NCBI GenBank assembly: GCA_038211455.1
Contig: JBBQVP010000002.1
Location: 1-64,000 of the forward strand
Reading direction: 5' to 3'
DNA: 64,000 nucleotides
Source: SZAS-79 sp038211455
GTDB taxonomy: Bacteria > Pseudomonadota > Gammaproteobacteria > Burkholderiales > SG8-39
The position numbers and the translations under genes are program-made. The notes under the pieces were generated by a model. That model made no database searches. It was given only the letters and a program-made list of their open reading frames with translations, and was not told the DNA's origin. Below are positions 52,110 through 60,867 of this stretch, in pieces; position 1 is the stretch's first letter; each line of letters opens with the position of its first letter.

Positions 52110-55100
52110 GTGATCACACTTCGACAATCAGCTAACTATGCGTGGATGTCGCAGGCCAGCTATCTTAACCTCGCAGGTTTGCCGATAGGCGTTTCCGGAC
52201 CCGTTTTCGCAGCTCGACTTGTAGTGAATGAGCTCAATGATGACAAGGTGTTTGCCCAGGATCAAGCGGCTGAACTTTCGAATTCAGTCTCTGGATTCTC
52301 TCTAATCCAACAATTTCCCAATACGAACAATGGCACATCGCTTACGATTTTCAAGAGCAACGACTCCATAAACCCGATATACACGATTGCCGTTCGCGGT
52401 ACCGAGGCGACAGCGCAATTGTCCTCGGATCTTCTACAAGATTTCTTTGGGGTGGTATTGGCGGGAAAAGCGAAGACGCAACTGATCGAAGCATTCAGGA
52501 TTTATAAGAAAGCGACGACGCCCGGTGGTCAACCGGTATCTTATTCTGGTGAGGAGGTGTCAAAGCTGGTGGGTGTCATTCTCTCGGGGTTGGGAGCGGC
52601 AGGCTCAATCGAGAAAGTCGCGGCCACCATTTCCTTGGTGAGTGCGCTCGTAAGCGATGACCTTGGTCAAGGCGATGTCGGACAAACCGAGATTCCGTCT
52701 GGCGCGACGATCAACTTTACTGGCCATAGCCTCGGTGGCCATGTTGCCTATTTGCTCGCAGAACTTGTTCAATCGACGATCACTGGAAATCGCGTCGTAG
52801 GTGACGTGGTCACTTTTAATGCCCCAGGTGTTGACGCATTGACATATGAAGTTGCGAACTGGTTAGGAATCAACACGACTGTCCAAAGTGGTGTGATTGG
52901 AAATTCACACGTTGCTATCTACGGATTTGGAGGGATTAGTGTTACAGCTGGTTTAGGACAAATCTCAGGTACCAGGAGGCCGGTATTTATTGAATCTGCT
53001 GGATGGCTCACGACCGAAAATCATTCAATCGTAAAGCTGGCTGATTCACTCGCACTTCAGAAACTGTTCTATGACGTTGACGCTCGCGTAAATAGCCACG
53101 TTATAAACGTCGTACAAAGCGCAATATCGCGCCGCATGGCTGACTCAAATGAGCGGGCACTTGAGGCTTTGTACAGGCTGATTACCGGTACGGAAATTCA
53201 AGTCCCGGTGGAGGACAGATCGAGCTACTACATTCGCGTAGCGGAATTGGAAGCCGCATTGGCAGTCGACTGGCCAAATCAAAATCTCGAATTGAAGTCA
53301 CTTGTCGAATTGACTGCTGGCCAAGTTGTGTCAGCTGCAGTTTCAGAGAGCGGTCTTGCGTATCGCTACGCATTGTTGTCGCTTCTTCCGTTTGCTGTCA
53401 CGGGCTCGGACGCTCTGTATGCCCAGTTCAATCAGAATGGCGAGCTCTATCTGGACGACGCATTGTCTGGTACCGCAGAGAGCATTTCCGGAAGATATCT
53501 GGGAGATCGCGCTGCTCTGCTCGAGGTAAAGAATCGTGTCTTTACTTTGGACGGAGAGTATTCCGTAGTGGCGGACGGGTCGGATGTTGTCAAATACGTG
53601 GATAAGGTACTCAAGAACGAGTCTGGAGAAGACCTGACGTTTACCAGTATCGGGAGGCGGATTGCGGGACCCTTGAACATCGTTTTTGTTGTATTTGGTG
53701 GAAATGAAGGCGATTTTATTCGCAGCGACGATTCCACGAGTGAGGACCATTTCTACGGTGGGAGGGGTGTCGACACTTTGGTTGGTCTAGCCGGTCGCGA
53801 CTATCTCGAAGGTAAGTCCGGTGACGATACGTTATTCGGCGGTTTGGATGACGACCTATTGGTCGGCGGCTACGGCTTCGACACCTATGTCTACACAGAC
53901 GGAGACGGCTTCGACACGATCATTGATGCCGACGGATCCGGGCAGATTCTTTACAACGGCGCGGCGCTGACCGGCGGGACGAAGGTCGGTGAAGGTGTCT
54001 TCAGGGATTCTGCGGGCGCTGAGTATCTGTTTTTCGACCTGGAGGATGGCAATGGTTTCTTGCTCATTGATGGAAATATCCTCGTCGAAGATTTCGTTCC
54101 CGGCGCCCTCGGTCTGGATCTGGACGACGCGCGCCCGGTTCCGGCGCGACCCACCAGCACTGCCCTGAATACATATCAGGGCGAGGATCTTCCAACGGGA
54201 TTCGACTCGTCCGATCTGGAGGAGTTGATCCGCAACGTGCACGGAAGCATGGGCGACGACCGGTTTATTGTCGGCGACCAGATGAGTGCCGTTGTCGGGC
54301 GATCCGGCAACGACGTGGCGGTATTGGACGCCAATGTATATGGCTTCAATATCGACATGGGCTCGGGCGACGATCTGATCGATGCGACGGCGTCCGATGG
54401 TTCGGTGCAGGCTGCCCGCCTCGTCGGTGGCTCCGGCAGCGATTTTATCCTTGGCGGGGCGGGGAACGATCTGATCTGGGGCGACAACTATCTGGCTATC
54501 CATCGGACTTCCGCCAGATCGGATTATTTCCGAGTCGATGGATTCGTCTACAACGCAGGACCGCAAATGGGACCTGGCGCGACTGCCGGACTGCCGACGG
54601 GGTATGGCGCGTTTATCGCTCCGTTTCTCTATCCAAGCAGTTGGGCGGAATACGCTTCACTGGATCTGGACGCGTTGACTTCTGATGGGACGGTCTACGC
54701 TGGCTCTCTTCAAGGCGCGCTAGAGGATGTCCTGGGCGTGGCAAGCAGTTTCGACGATTACATCGACGCGGATGATGGCGATGATTTCGTGGTCGGCGGC
54801 AGCGGCTCGGACGAAATTTATGGCGGGTCGGGTGACGACTCTTTGTGGGGCGACTCGGTCCACGGTTTTTCCGGGTCGCCGAATCCAATTTCGCTGGAGC
54901 AGGATTTCGGCACGCTTGCGGCGCTTTTCGGCCTGTCTGGCGACGACACGATCGACGGCGGGCCAGGTAACGACACGATTTCCGATCAGGACGGTGGTAA
55001 CGACATCCTGATCGGGGGCGAGGGCAATGACACGATCAGTTCGATCGACTTCCTCCGCGGGACAAGTCTGGGGATAGGCGCGCGCAATGTCATTCTCGGT

Positions 55101-56747
55101 GGCGCGGGAGACGACATTATCGAAGTCAGCAACAGAACGGGCGGTTCCGATGTGGTCGATGGCGGTGACGGCGATGACCAGATCTCTGTGACCGCGATTC
55201 GCTATGTGCTCGAAGATCCGCAGGGCGGCGACAACGTAACTTACGGGCCGGTTCCCGGCCGCGCAATCGTCACGGGTGGAGCGGGCAACGATATCCTGAC
55301 AGTGTATGCCGATGATGGCGTGGTTGACGGTGGTTCCGGGGACGACGAGTACACGGTGTCCGGAGCGTCGATTATCATTTCGGATCCATCCGGAGAGGAC
55401 ACGCTGTATGCGCCGATCTTTTCCGATATTTCCCAGTTCGATGCCTACATGGAGTCGTTCGTTGGGGATCTCGGCTTTGGCGATCAGCGCGGCAGCGTTT
55501 TCGTCACGCGGGATGGCGCGGACATGCTTCTGGCGCTGAACATCGAAGTCGAAGGCGAGCCAGCCGATTCAAACCGGATCCTGATTCGCGATTGGTTTGC
55601 TGGACCCGGTCATCAGATCGAGCACATCGTGACCAGCGACGGCTCTGCGTTTACCTCGGCGCAGTTCGAGACCTGGGGCGGGATCCACGCGGGGGGCAGC
55701 AGAGCGGACGAGTTCCTGGAATACAGCGACCACACGGATCGCGTATTCGGCGGTGCGGGCGACGACCTGATCTTCACCGGCGAAGGAGACGATCGCATTT
55801 ACGGAGGGCCCGGTGACGACGAGCTGTATGGCGGAGCCGGCGACGATACGTACTACTACGCGGGAGGCGATGGAAACGACATCGTTTCCGACAGTTCCGG
55901 CTTCGACGAATTGCGGTTTGGCCCGGGAATTACTTCGGCAGACGTGACGGCCAGCCAAGGGGAGTCCGGCATCGTTCTGACTATCGGCACGGGAAGCATC
56001 GGAATATTGGGCGCGTCACGCGCCGATCCCGGGATGGACCGACTGAGTTTCTTCGACGGTTCCACCGTGCTTGTCGCGGATCTTCTGCCTGCGCCGGATC
56101 TGCAGCCGGTGATTGGAGAAACGGCTGGTGTGGTGACCCCCGGCGGCGAGCCGACCCCTGGCGCCGAGACTGCCGTCGACGGCGAACCGGGCGTTGTGCC
56201 CGCTCTGCCGATGGCGGCTGCGACCACTTCTGCGATCGAACCGTTGGTTCAAGGCGATGACCTTCCCACTCTAGTAAGGAATCCTGCGGGCGCGCTGGGT
56301 CGGGACGATGCGGCGTCATTTGCCGGTCCGGCCTCGGGCTCCGCCTCGGACACTGCACAGGAGCAGCGCGCGAGTCGCGGCGCACCACTGAATCTTCAAA
56401 CCCTGCTTGACGCGTTGGACGCCTTTGATGCGCCTGCAACGATTGACACCGACGTGAGCGTGTCCGGGCATTCATCGGCAACAGGAAGTGGCGCTCAACG
56501 CGCTGAGCCGACAGGCACCGCGCTGACCAGCATTGCGCTCACGAACGCGCTTCTGCAGTTTCACCTTCAAAAGTCCGACGGATCAGGCGCCCCCGATGGT
56601 GCGGCCGAGTGGTACCCGACCAGTGACACGTTTTCCGGGGCGGGTATCGCCACGACGCAGTCCTTCGGGCTCCCGTCCTTCTCCCGTCAAACGGGCGGAC
56701 TACCGACTTTCGCTGGTCTCCAGGAAGGCTTCGCTCGCCTGGCTTGA
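52110..56747 (+). CDS. RTX protein with N-terminal lipase domain (putative secreted lipolytic toxin)
   Basis: 1545 residues. The start is GTG with AGAGGA 9 bases upstream. Residues 1-330 look like an alpha/beta hydrolase of the lipase class 3 kind: nucleophile elbow GHSLGG (Ser207), a likely acid in NAPGVDAL, and a likely catalytic His in ENHSIVKLADSLAL. Residues about 545-1255 contain several blocks of glycine/aspartate-rich nonapeptides (GGAGNDLIWG, GGSGDDSLWG, GGAGDDLIFTG, GGPGDDELYGGAGDD), the calcium-binding RTX roll, ending in a haemolysin-associated segment (FDELRFGPGITSADV). About 200 low-complexity Ala/Pro/Thr/Asp residues follow. No signal peptide; type I secretion is expected, but no transporter is in the window. 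The 5' third is AT-richer than the rest. Confidence 0.85.
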   Translation: MITLRQSANYAWMSQASYLNLAGLPIGVSGPVFAARLVVNELNDDKVFAQDQAAELSNSVSGFSLIQQFPNTNNGTSLTIFKSNDSINPIYTIAVRGTEATAQLSSDLLQDFFGVVLAGKAKTQLIEAFRIYKKATTPGGQPVSYSGEEVSKLVGVILSGLGAAGSIEKVAATISLVSALVSDDLGQGDVGQTEIPSGATINFTGHSLGGHVAYLLAELVQSTITGNRVVGDVVTFNAPGVDALTYEVANWLGINTTVQSGVIGNSHVAIYGFGGISVTAGLGQISGTRRPVFIESAGWLTTENHSIVKLADSLALQKLFYDVDARVNSHVINVVQSAISRRMADSNERALEALYRLITGTEIQVPVEDRSSYYIRVAELEAALAVDWPNQNLELKSLVELTAGQVVSAAVSESGLAYRYALLSLLPFAVTGSDALYAQFNQNGELYLDDALSGTAESISGRYLGDRAALLEVKNRVFTLDGEYSVVADGSDVVKYVDKVLKNESGEDLTFTSIGRRIAGPLNIVFVVFGGNEGDFIRSDDSTSEDHFYGGRGVDTLVGLAGRDYLEGKSGDDTLFGGLDDDLLVGGYGFDTYVYTDGDGFDTIIDADGSGQILYNGAALTGGTKVGEGVFRDSAGAEYLFFDLEDGNGFLLIDGNILVEDFVPGALGLDLDDARPVPARPTSTALNTYQGEDLPTGFDSSDLEELIRNVHGSMGDDRFIVGDQMSAVVGRSGNDVAVLDANVYGFNIDMGSGDDLIDATASDGSVQAARLVGGSGSDFILGGAGNDLIWGDNYLAIHRTSARSDYFRVDGFVYNAGPQMGPGATAGLPTGYGAFIAPFLYPSSWAEYASLDLDALTSDGTVYAGSLQGALEDVLGVASSFDDYIDADDGDDFVVGGSGSDEIYGGSGDDSLWGDSVHGFSGSPNPISLEQDFGTLAALFGLSGDDTIDGGPGNDTISDQDGGNDILIGGEGNDTISSIDFLRGTSLGIGARNVILGGAGDDIIEVSNRTGGSDVVDGGDGDDQISVTAIRYVLEDPQGGDNVTYGPVPGRAIVTGGAGNDILTVYADDGVVDGGSGDDEYTVSGASIIISDPSGEDTLYAPIFSDISQFDAYMESFVGDLGFGDQRGSVFVTRDGADMLLALNIEVEGEPADSNRILIRDWFAGPGHQIEHIVTSDGSAFTSAQFETWGGIHAGGSRADEFLEYSDHTDRVFGGAGDDLIFTGEGDDRIYGGPGDDELYGGAGDDTYYYAGGDGNDIVSDSSGFDELRFGPGITSADVTASQGESGIVLTIGTGSIGILGASRADPGMDRLSFFDGSTVLVADLLPAPDLQPVIGETAGVVTPGGEPTPGAETAVDGEPGVVPALPMAAATTSAIEPLVQGDDLPTLVRNPAGALGRDDAASFAGPASGSASDTAQEQRASRGAPLNLQTLLDALDAFDAPATIDTDVSVSGHSSATGSGAQRAEPTGTALTSIALTNALLQFHLQKSDGSGAPDGAAEWYPTSDTFSGAGIATTQSFGLPSFSRQTGGLPTFAGLQEGFARLA

Positions 56748-56815
56748 GTCCGGAACTTCGCGCCAGAGTCGGCCAATCCGGAGGACAATGCGGCGTCGTC
56801 AATTTTCATCGTCAC

Positions 56816-57988
56816 ATGCGAATCACCGCTATCCGCGAACTCAGTGTCGGCCTCGAAGGCGACCTCTCGAACGCCCTCGTAAGCTTCGCCGAGCACACAG
56901 TCTCACTGGTAGCCGTGGTGTCGGATGTCATCCGCAACGGCAAGCCGGTGATCGGTTTCGCATTCGATTCGATCGGCCGGTTTGCCCAGGGCGGCATCCT
57001 GCGCGAGCGTTTCATCCCCCGGTTGATGCGGGCGACGTCTCAGGAATTGCTTGATGGCTCGGGCACACGCTTCGACCCGGCCAAGGTTCTGCAGGTGGCG
57101 ATGCGCAACGAAAAGCCCGGCGGCCATGGCGATCGCGCCGCCGCGGTCGGCGCGCTGGAGCTCGCGTTCTGGGACCTCAACGCAAAGCTCGCAGATGAAC
57201 CGGCCTGGGCGACGATCGCACGCCATTTCGGCCGCTCACCAAATATCCCCAGCGTCCCGGTCTATGCCGCGGGCGGCTACTACTATCCTGCCAACTCCGG
57301 GCGAACGCTCGCCAGCGAACTGCGCGCCTACGCCGACCAGGGCTACCGCGCATTCAAGATGAAGATCGGTGGCGCCCCGCTGGCCGAAGACCTCGAGCGC
57401 ATCGAGGAGGCACTCACGGTCGCAGGCGAGGGCGGCAACCTGTCGGTGGACGCGAACGGCCGTTTCGGTCTCGCTGCGGCACTCGACTACGCGAAGGCGC
57501 TGGCGCCGTACGACCTGCGCTGGTTCGAGGAAGTCGGCGATCCGCTGGACTTCGACCTCAACCGGCGCGTGGCCGAGTTGTACGCCGGCCCGATCGCGAC
57601 CGGCGAGAACCTGTTCTCGGCGATCGACGTCCACAACCTGGTGCGCTTTGGCGGCATGCGCCCGGAGCTGGACGTCTTCCAGATGGATCCCGGGCTGGCC
57701 TACGGCCTCGTCGAGTACGGTCGCATGATCGACATCCTCGAGGCGCACGGCTTCGAGCGCCGCTACGCAAACCCGCATGGCGGGCACCTGATCAACCTGC
57801 ACATCGCCGTGGGGCTCGAACTCGGCGGCTGCGAGGCCTATCCCGGGGTGTTCCAGCCGATCGGCGGGTACGCGCCCGGGTGCGTCCTGAAGGATGCGCG
57901 GATCCACCCCACCGATGCGCCTGGGTTCGGGCTCGAGCAGAAGCCAGGGCTGGATGTGCTGCTGCGGGCGCTCGCTGCGGGGGCATAA
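56816..57988 (+). CDS. tarD: D(-)-tartrate dehydratase homologue (enolase superfamily)
   Basis: A 390-residue member of the enolase superfamily. The ATG at 56816 (MRITAIRELSVGL) is preferred over an ORF start at 56744. It is closely like the D-tartrate dehydratase of Bradyrhizobium: SLVAVVSDVIRNGKPVIGF, NEKPGGHGDRAAAVG, VYAAGGYYYP and KMKIGGAPLAEDLERIE. Lys183 (in KMK) and His321 (in PHGGH) match the catalytic pair, and Asp212, Glu238 or Glu239 and Glu264 match the magnesium ligands. The product would be oxaloacetate. No tartrate transporter is beside it. Confidence 0.85.
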   Translation: MRITAIRELSVGLEGDLSNALVSFAEHTVSLVAVVSDVIRNGKPVIGFAFDSIGRFAQGGILRERFIPRLMRATSQELLDGSGTRFDPAKVLQVAMRNEKPGGHGDRAAAVGALELAFWDLNAKLADEPAWATIARHFGRSPNIPSVPVYAAGGYYYPANSGRTLASELRAYADQGYRAFKMKIGGAPLAEDLERIEEALTVAGEGGNLSVDANGRFGLAAALDYAKALAPYDLRWFEEVGDPLDFDLNRRVAELYAGPIATGENLFSAIDVHNLVRFGGMRPELDVFQMDPGLAYGLVEYGRMIDILEAHGFERRYANPHGGHLINLHIAVGLELGGCEAYPGVFQPIGGYAPGCVLKDARIHPTDAPGFGLEQKPGLDVLLRALAAGA

Positions 57989-58019
57989 TTCCGCTTCGTA
58001 CTGATCGACAGGAAAACCA

Positions 58020-58400
58020 ATGGGTCAGGGCAAGGGTATCGATCCGGGGCGCGCGGACCGCATCGTCGCCGAGGCGCGTCGCTCGCAGGCGCAGCGCGAG
58101 ACGGGTTACCGGGAACAGGCGCTCAAGATCTACCCCTGGATCTGCGGGCGCTGCACGCGCGAATTCACTCCTGCCACGGTGCGCATGCTGACGGTGCACC
58201 ACCGCGACCACAACCACGACAACAATCCCGTGGATGGCAGCAACTGGGAACTGCTGTGCCTGTATTGTCACGACAACGAGCATTCGCGCCGGCTTGAGCA
58301 GGATGCCGCCGGCGGCCCTGGCGCAACGGGGCAGGGCACCGCGCCTGCGGCCCATAAGGCGTTCGCTGGCCTGGAGTCCCTGTTGAAGGCGAAGAAGTAG
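58020..58400 (+). CDS. yajD: YajD-like HNH nuclease family protein
   Basis: A 126-residue small protein. The CGRC pair, VHHRDHNHDNNPVDGSNWE and LCLYCHDNEHS form an HNH-type zinc/metal site as in YajD. The C-terminus is a low-complexity Ala/Gly-rich tail. HNH proteins of this family are presumed nucleases, but a cellular role has not been shown to my knowledge. It starts 31 bases after the tartrate dehydratase gene, but a functional link is doubtful. Confidence 0.88.
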   Translation: MGQGKGIDPGRADRIVAEARRSQAQRETGYREQALKIYPWICGRCTREFTPATVRMLTVHHRDHNHDNNPVDGSNWELLCLYCHDNEHSRRLEQDAAGGPGATGQGTAPAAHKAFAGLESLLKAKK

Positions 58401-58442
58401 GCGTGCGGCCCGCCACGGCGTGCTGGCTGGCTTGGTGAAACC

Positions 58443-59351
58443 GTGAGCCTGCGGATCGGCATTGACTTGGGCGGGACGAAGATCGAGATCGCGGCGCTCG
58501 AAGCCGAGGGCCGGATCGTGGAGCGCAGGCGCGTCGCTACACCCGTTGGCGACTACGCCGCAACTCTTCAGGCCATGGCCGCGTTGGTCGCGGAGGTTGA
58601 GCGCGCGCAGTCCGCTCGGGCCACCATCGGAATTGCCACGCCCGGCACGATCTCCCCGCAGACCGGGATGCTGCGCAACTCGAATTCGGTTTGCCTGAAC
58701 GGGCAACCCTTCAAGCAGGATATCGAACGCCTGCTGCAACGTGAAGTGCGTCTGGAGAACGACGCCAACTGTTTTGCGCTCTCCGAAGCGGTCGACGGCG
58801 CGGGCAAGGGTGCGGCGGTCGTGTTCGGCGTGATCCTCGGCACCGGGGTGGGCGGTGGGATCGTGGTCGACGGGCGCGTGCTGCGCGGGGCCAACGGGGT
58901 CGCTGGCGAGTGGGGGCACAACCCGCTCCCTTGGCCGCAGGCGGACGAGCTGCTAGGCCGAAGGTGCTATTGCGGTCGCAGCGGTTGCGTAGAAACCTTC
59001 CTGTCGGGCCCGGGCCTGGCGGCCGATTGCCCGGGGGACGGGGGCGAGACCCTCAACGCCAGGGAGATTGTCGAGGCTGCGCAGGGCGGGGATGCGGACT
59101 GCGATGCGGCCCTCTCGCGTTACGAGGGCCGACTGGCCCGGGCGCTGGCGTCGGTCGTCAACCTGCTGGACCCGGACGTGATTGTTCTCGGTGGAGGTGT
59201 ATCAAACGTGCAGCGCCTATACGAATCCGTGCCCCGGCTCTGGGGCCGGTGGATATTCTCGGACGTGGTTCGCACGCGTCTGACGCGGAACTTGCACGGC
59301 GATTCGGGTGGCGTGCGCGGCGCGGCGTGGCTATGGGAGGCGAATGCCTGA
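58443..59351 (+). CDS. ROK family sugar kinase (fructokinase/N-acetylhexosamine kinase type)
   Basis: A 302-residue sugar kinase starting at a GTG. The ATP-binding RIGIDLGGTKIEIAALE opening, the LENDANCFALSEAVDGAG segment with the catalytic aspartate, GTGVGGGIVVDG and the zinc-binding GRRCYCGRSGCVETFLSG place it in the ROK family, close to Mak fructokinase or NagK. Which sugar is phosphorylated cannot be told. There are no sugar transport genes nearby. Confidence 0.9.
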   Translation: MSLRIGIDLGGTKIEIAALEAEGRIVERRRVATPVGDYAATLQAMAALVAEVERAQSARATIGIATPGTISPQTGMLRNSNSVCLNGQPFKQDIERLLQREVRLENDANCFALSEAVDGAGKGAAVVFGVILGTGVGGGIVVDGRVLRGANGVAGEWGHNPLPWPQADELLGRRCYCGRSGCVETFLSGPGLAADCPGDGGETLNAREIVEAAQGGDADCDAALSRYEGRLARALASVVNLLDPDVIVLGGGVSNVQRLYESVPRLWGRWIFSDVVRTRLTRNLHGDSGGVRGAAWLWEANA

Positions 59352-59437
59352 CAACTTCTTACTTTACAGAGCCGCGCCTTGTGACAAACCTCCTATAATT
59401 TGCTCTGCTACCACGATACAGCGAGTGTTTTTCCCCC

Positions 59438-59743
59438 ATGTCCGATAAAAACTATACGGCAACTGTCGCCAAGGACCTCGAGGATCTTATCCCGGTATTC
59501 ATCAAGAATCGCACCAAGGAGCTCGAATCCCTGCGTGCCGCACTGGCCGCTGGCGACTACGAACAGCTAATGCAGCTTGGGCATCGCATGAAAGGCGTCG
59601 GCAACTCCTACGGCTTCGAGCCTATCTCGATGTTCGGCAAGACGATCGAGGATGCCGCAAAGGACGCGGGAAAATCCGTGATCGAAACCTGTATCGCGGA
59701 CTACGCGGACTACCTGGCCAACGTCAACATCGTCTATGAGTGA
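59438..59743 (+). CDS. Histidine phosphotransfer (Hpt) domain protein
   Basis: A 101-residue, single-domain phosphotransfer protein. The phosphorylated histidine is residue 49 in LMQLGHRMKGVGNSYGF, a typical Hpt motif. It should relay phosphate between a hybrid or separate histidine kinase and receiver domains. It overlaps by 8 bases with the receiver-cyclase gene, so the encoded receiver is its most likely target. Confidence 0.88.
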   Translation: MSDKNYTATVAKDLEDLIPVFIKNRTKELESLRAALAAGDYEQLMQLGHRMKGVGNSYGFEPISMFGKTIEDAAKDAGKSVIETCIADYADYLANVNIVYE

Positions 59744-60866
59744 AACACCGGGGCCGTTCCGTGTCTTGGTCGTCGATGACGACCCGGACATGGGCGCCTA
59801 CCTCGGCCTGCTGCTGAAAAAGGAAGGCATGCGCGCCGATATGGTGGAGGACGGCGATGCGGCGCTGGTGCGGGTGATGTCCGACCCGCCCGACCTGATC
59901 CTGCTTGACGTCATGATGCCCGGCCTGTCCGGGTTCGAAGTGTGCCAGCGGCTCAAGAGCGAGGAGTCGACCGCGCTGATCCCGATCGTCCTGATCACAG
60001 GTCTGGAGGACCAGGAAAGCCGGGTGCGCGGCATCGAAGCTGGCGCTGATGACTTCCTTTCCAAGCCGGTCAAGCGTGAGGAACTCCTTGCGCGGGTCAA
60101 GACGCTGAGGCGGCTGCACGAGACCCGAAAGGAGCTGGAGAGCCGCCGCCTTGCCGAGGAAGTCGAGCGCAAGGAGGCGATCCGCAAGACGTTCGCGCGT
60201 TATATTTCGCCGAAGCTGGCCGACCGGATCATGGGCGACGCTGCAGCGCAGGGCGATCTTTTCACGCGCGCGAAGCGCTCCAGCGTGGTTGCGCTGTTTG
60301 CCGACCTGCGCGGGTTTACCCGCCTGACCGACCGCACCGAAGTGGGAAGGGTCGTGGAGATGCTGAACGAGTATTTCTCGATCCTGTCCGAGGCAGCGTA
60401 CCGCCACGAGGCGACGATCTTCAACATGGCGGGAGACGCCCTGCTGGTCGGTTTCAACGTGCCGTTTCCGCAGACAGATCCTGCGGCGCGCGCCTTCCGT
60501 TGTGCGCAGGATATGCTCACCCATTTCGCCCCGGTGGCCGATACGTGGGAAAAGGAGCAGGGCTTGGGTACCGGCATCGGAATCGGGATCTGCATGGGCG
60601 AGGCGATCATCGGCAACGTGGGTTCACCGCACTACATGAGCTACACCATCATCGGCAACCCGGTGAACAGCGCTGCGCGCCTGATGCAGCTTGCGCAGCC
60701 TTACGAGATCCTTGTCTGCGACGCCGTCTACGACGAACTCAGGGAGATCGTACCCTCCGGGCAGGTCGAATCGCGCGGCGACGTCACGCTGCGCGGGCGG
60801 GCCGAACCGATCAAGGTCTACAGCCTGAAGGTGCCGCTCGAGCGCGCCGCCGCGGAGAACGCCTGA
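59736..60866 (+). CDS. Response regulator with class III nucleotide cyclase output
   Basis: A 376-residue soluble protein. The receiver domain (1-125) has the acidic pair in VVDDDPD, phospho-acceptor Asp58 and Lys110. A short coiled linker (ESRRLAEEVERKEAIR) leads to a class III cyclase domain (180-330). Metal-binding Asp190 (FADLRGF) and Asp234 (AGDALL) are present, as are Asn311 and Arg315 (VNSAARL). The residues that usually recognise adenine differ: Asn230 stands where a Lys is typical and Asn308 where Asp is typical (YTIIGNPVN). It may make cAMP, cGMP, or be inactive. A 1-base gap leads to the kinase gene. Confidence 0.88.
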   Translation: MSETPGPFRVLVVDDDPDMGAYLGLLLKKEGMRADMVEDGDAALVRVMSDPPDLILLDVMMPGLSGFEVCQRLKSEESTALIPIVLITGLEDQESRVRGIEAGADDFLSKPVKREELLARVKTLRRLHETRKELESRRLAEEVERKEAIRKTFARYISPKLADRIMGDAAAQGDLFTRAKRSSVVALFADLRGFTRLTDRTEVGRVVEMLNEYFSILSEAAYRHEATIFNMAGDALLVGFNVPFPQTDPAARAFRCAQDMLTHFAPVADTWEKEQGLGTGIGIGICMGEAIIGNVGSPHYMSYTIIGNPVNSAARLMQLAQPYEILVCDAVYDELREIVPSGQVESRGDVTLRGRAEPIKVYSLKVPLERAAAENA

Positions 60867-60867
60867 C

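Noticed and set aside
52110..56747. Interpretation of the RTX gene as an adhesin or S-layer protein only
   Set aside because: The GHSLGG elbow with a downstream NHSIVKL histidine motif argues for a lipase domain, so a purely structural role is less likely.
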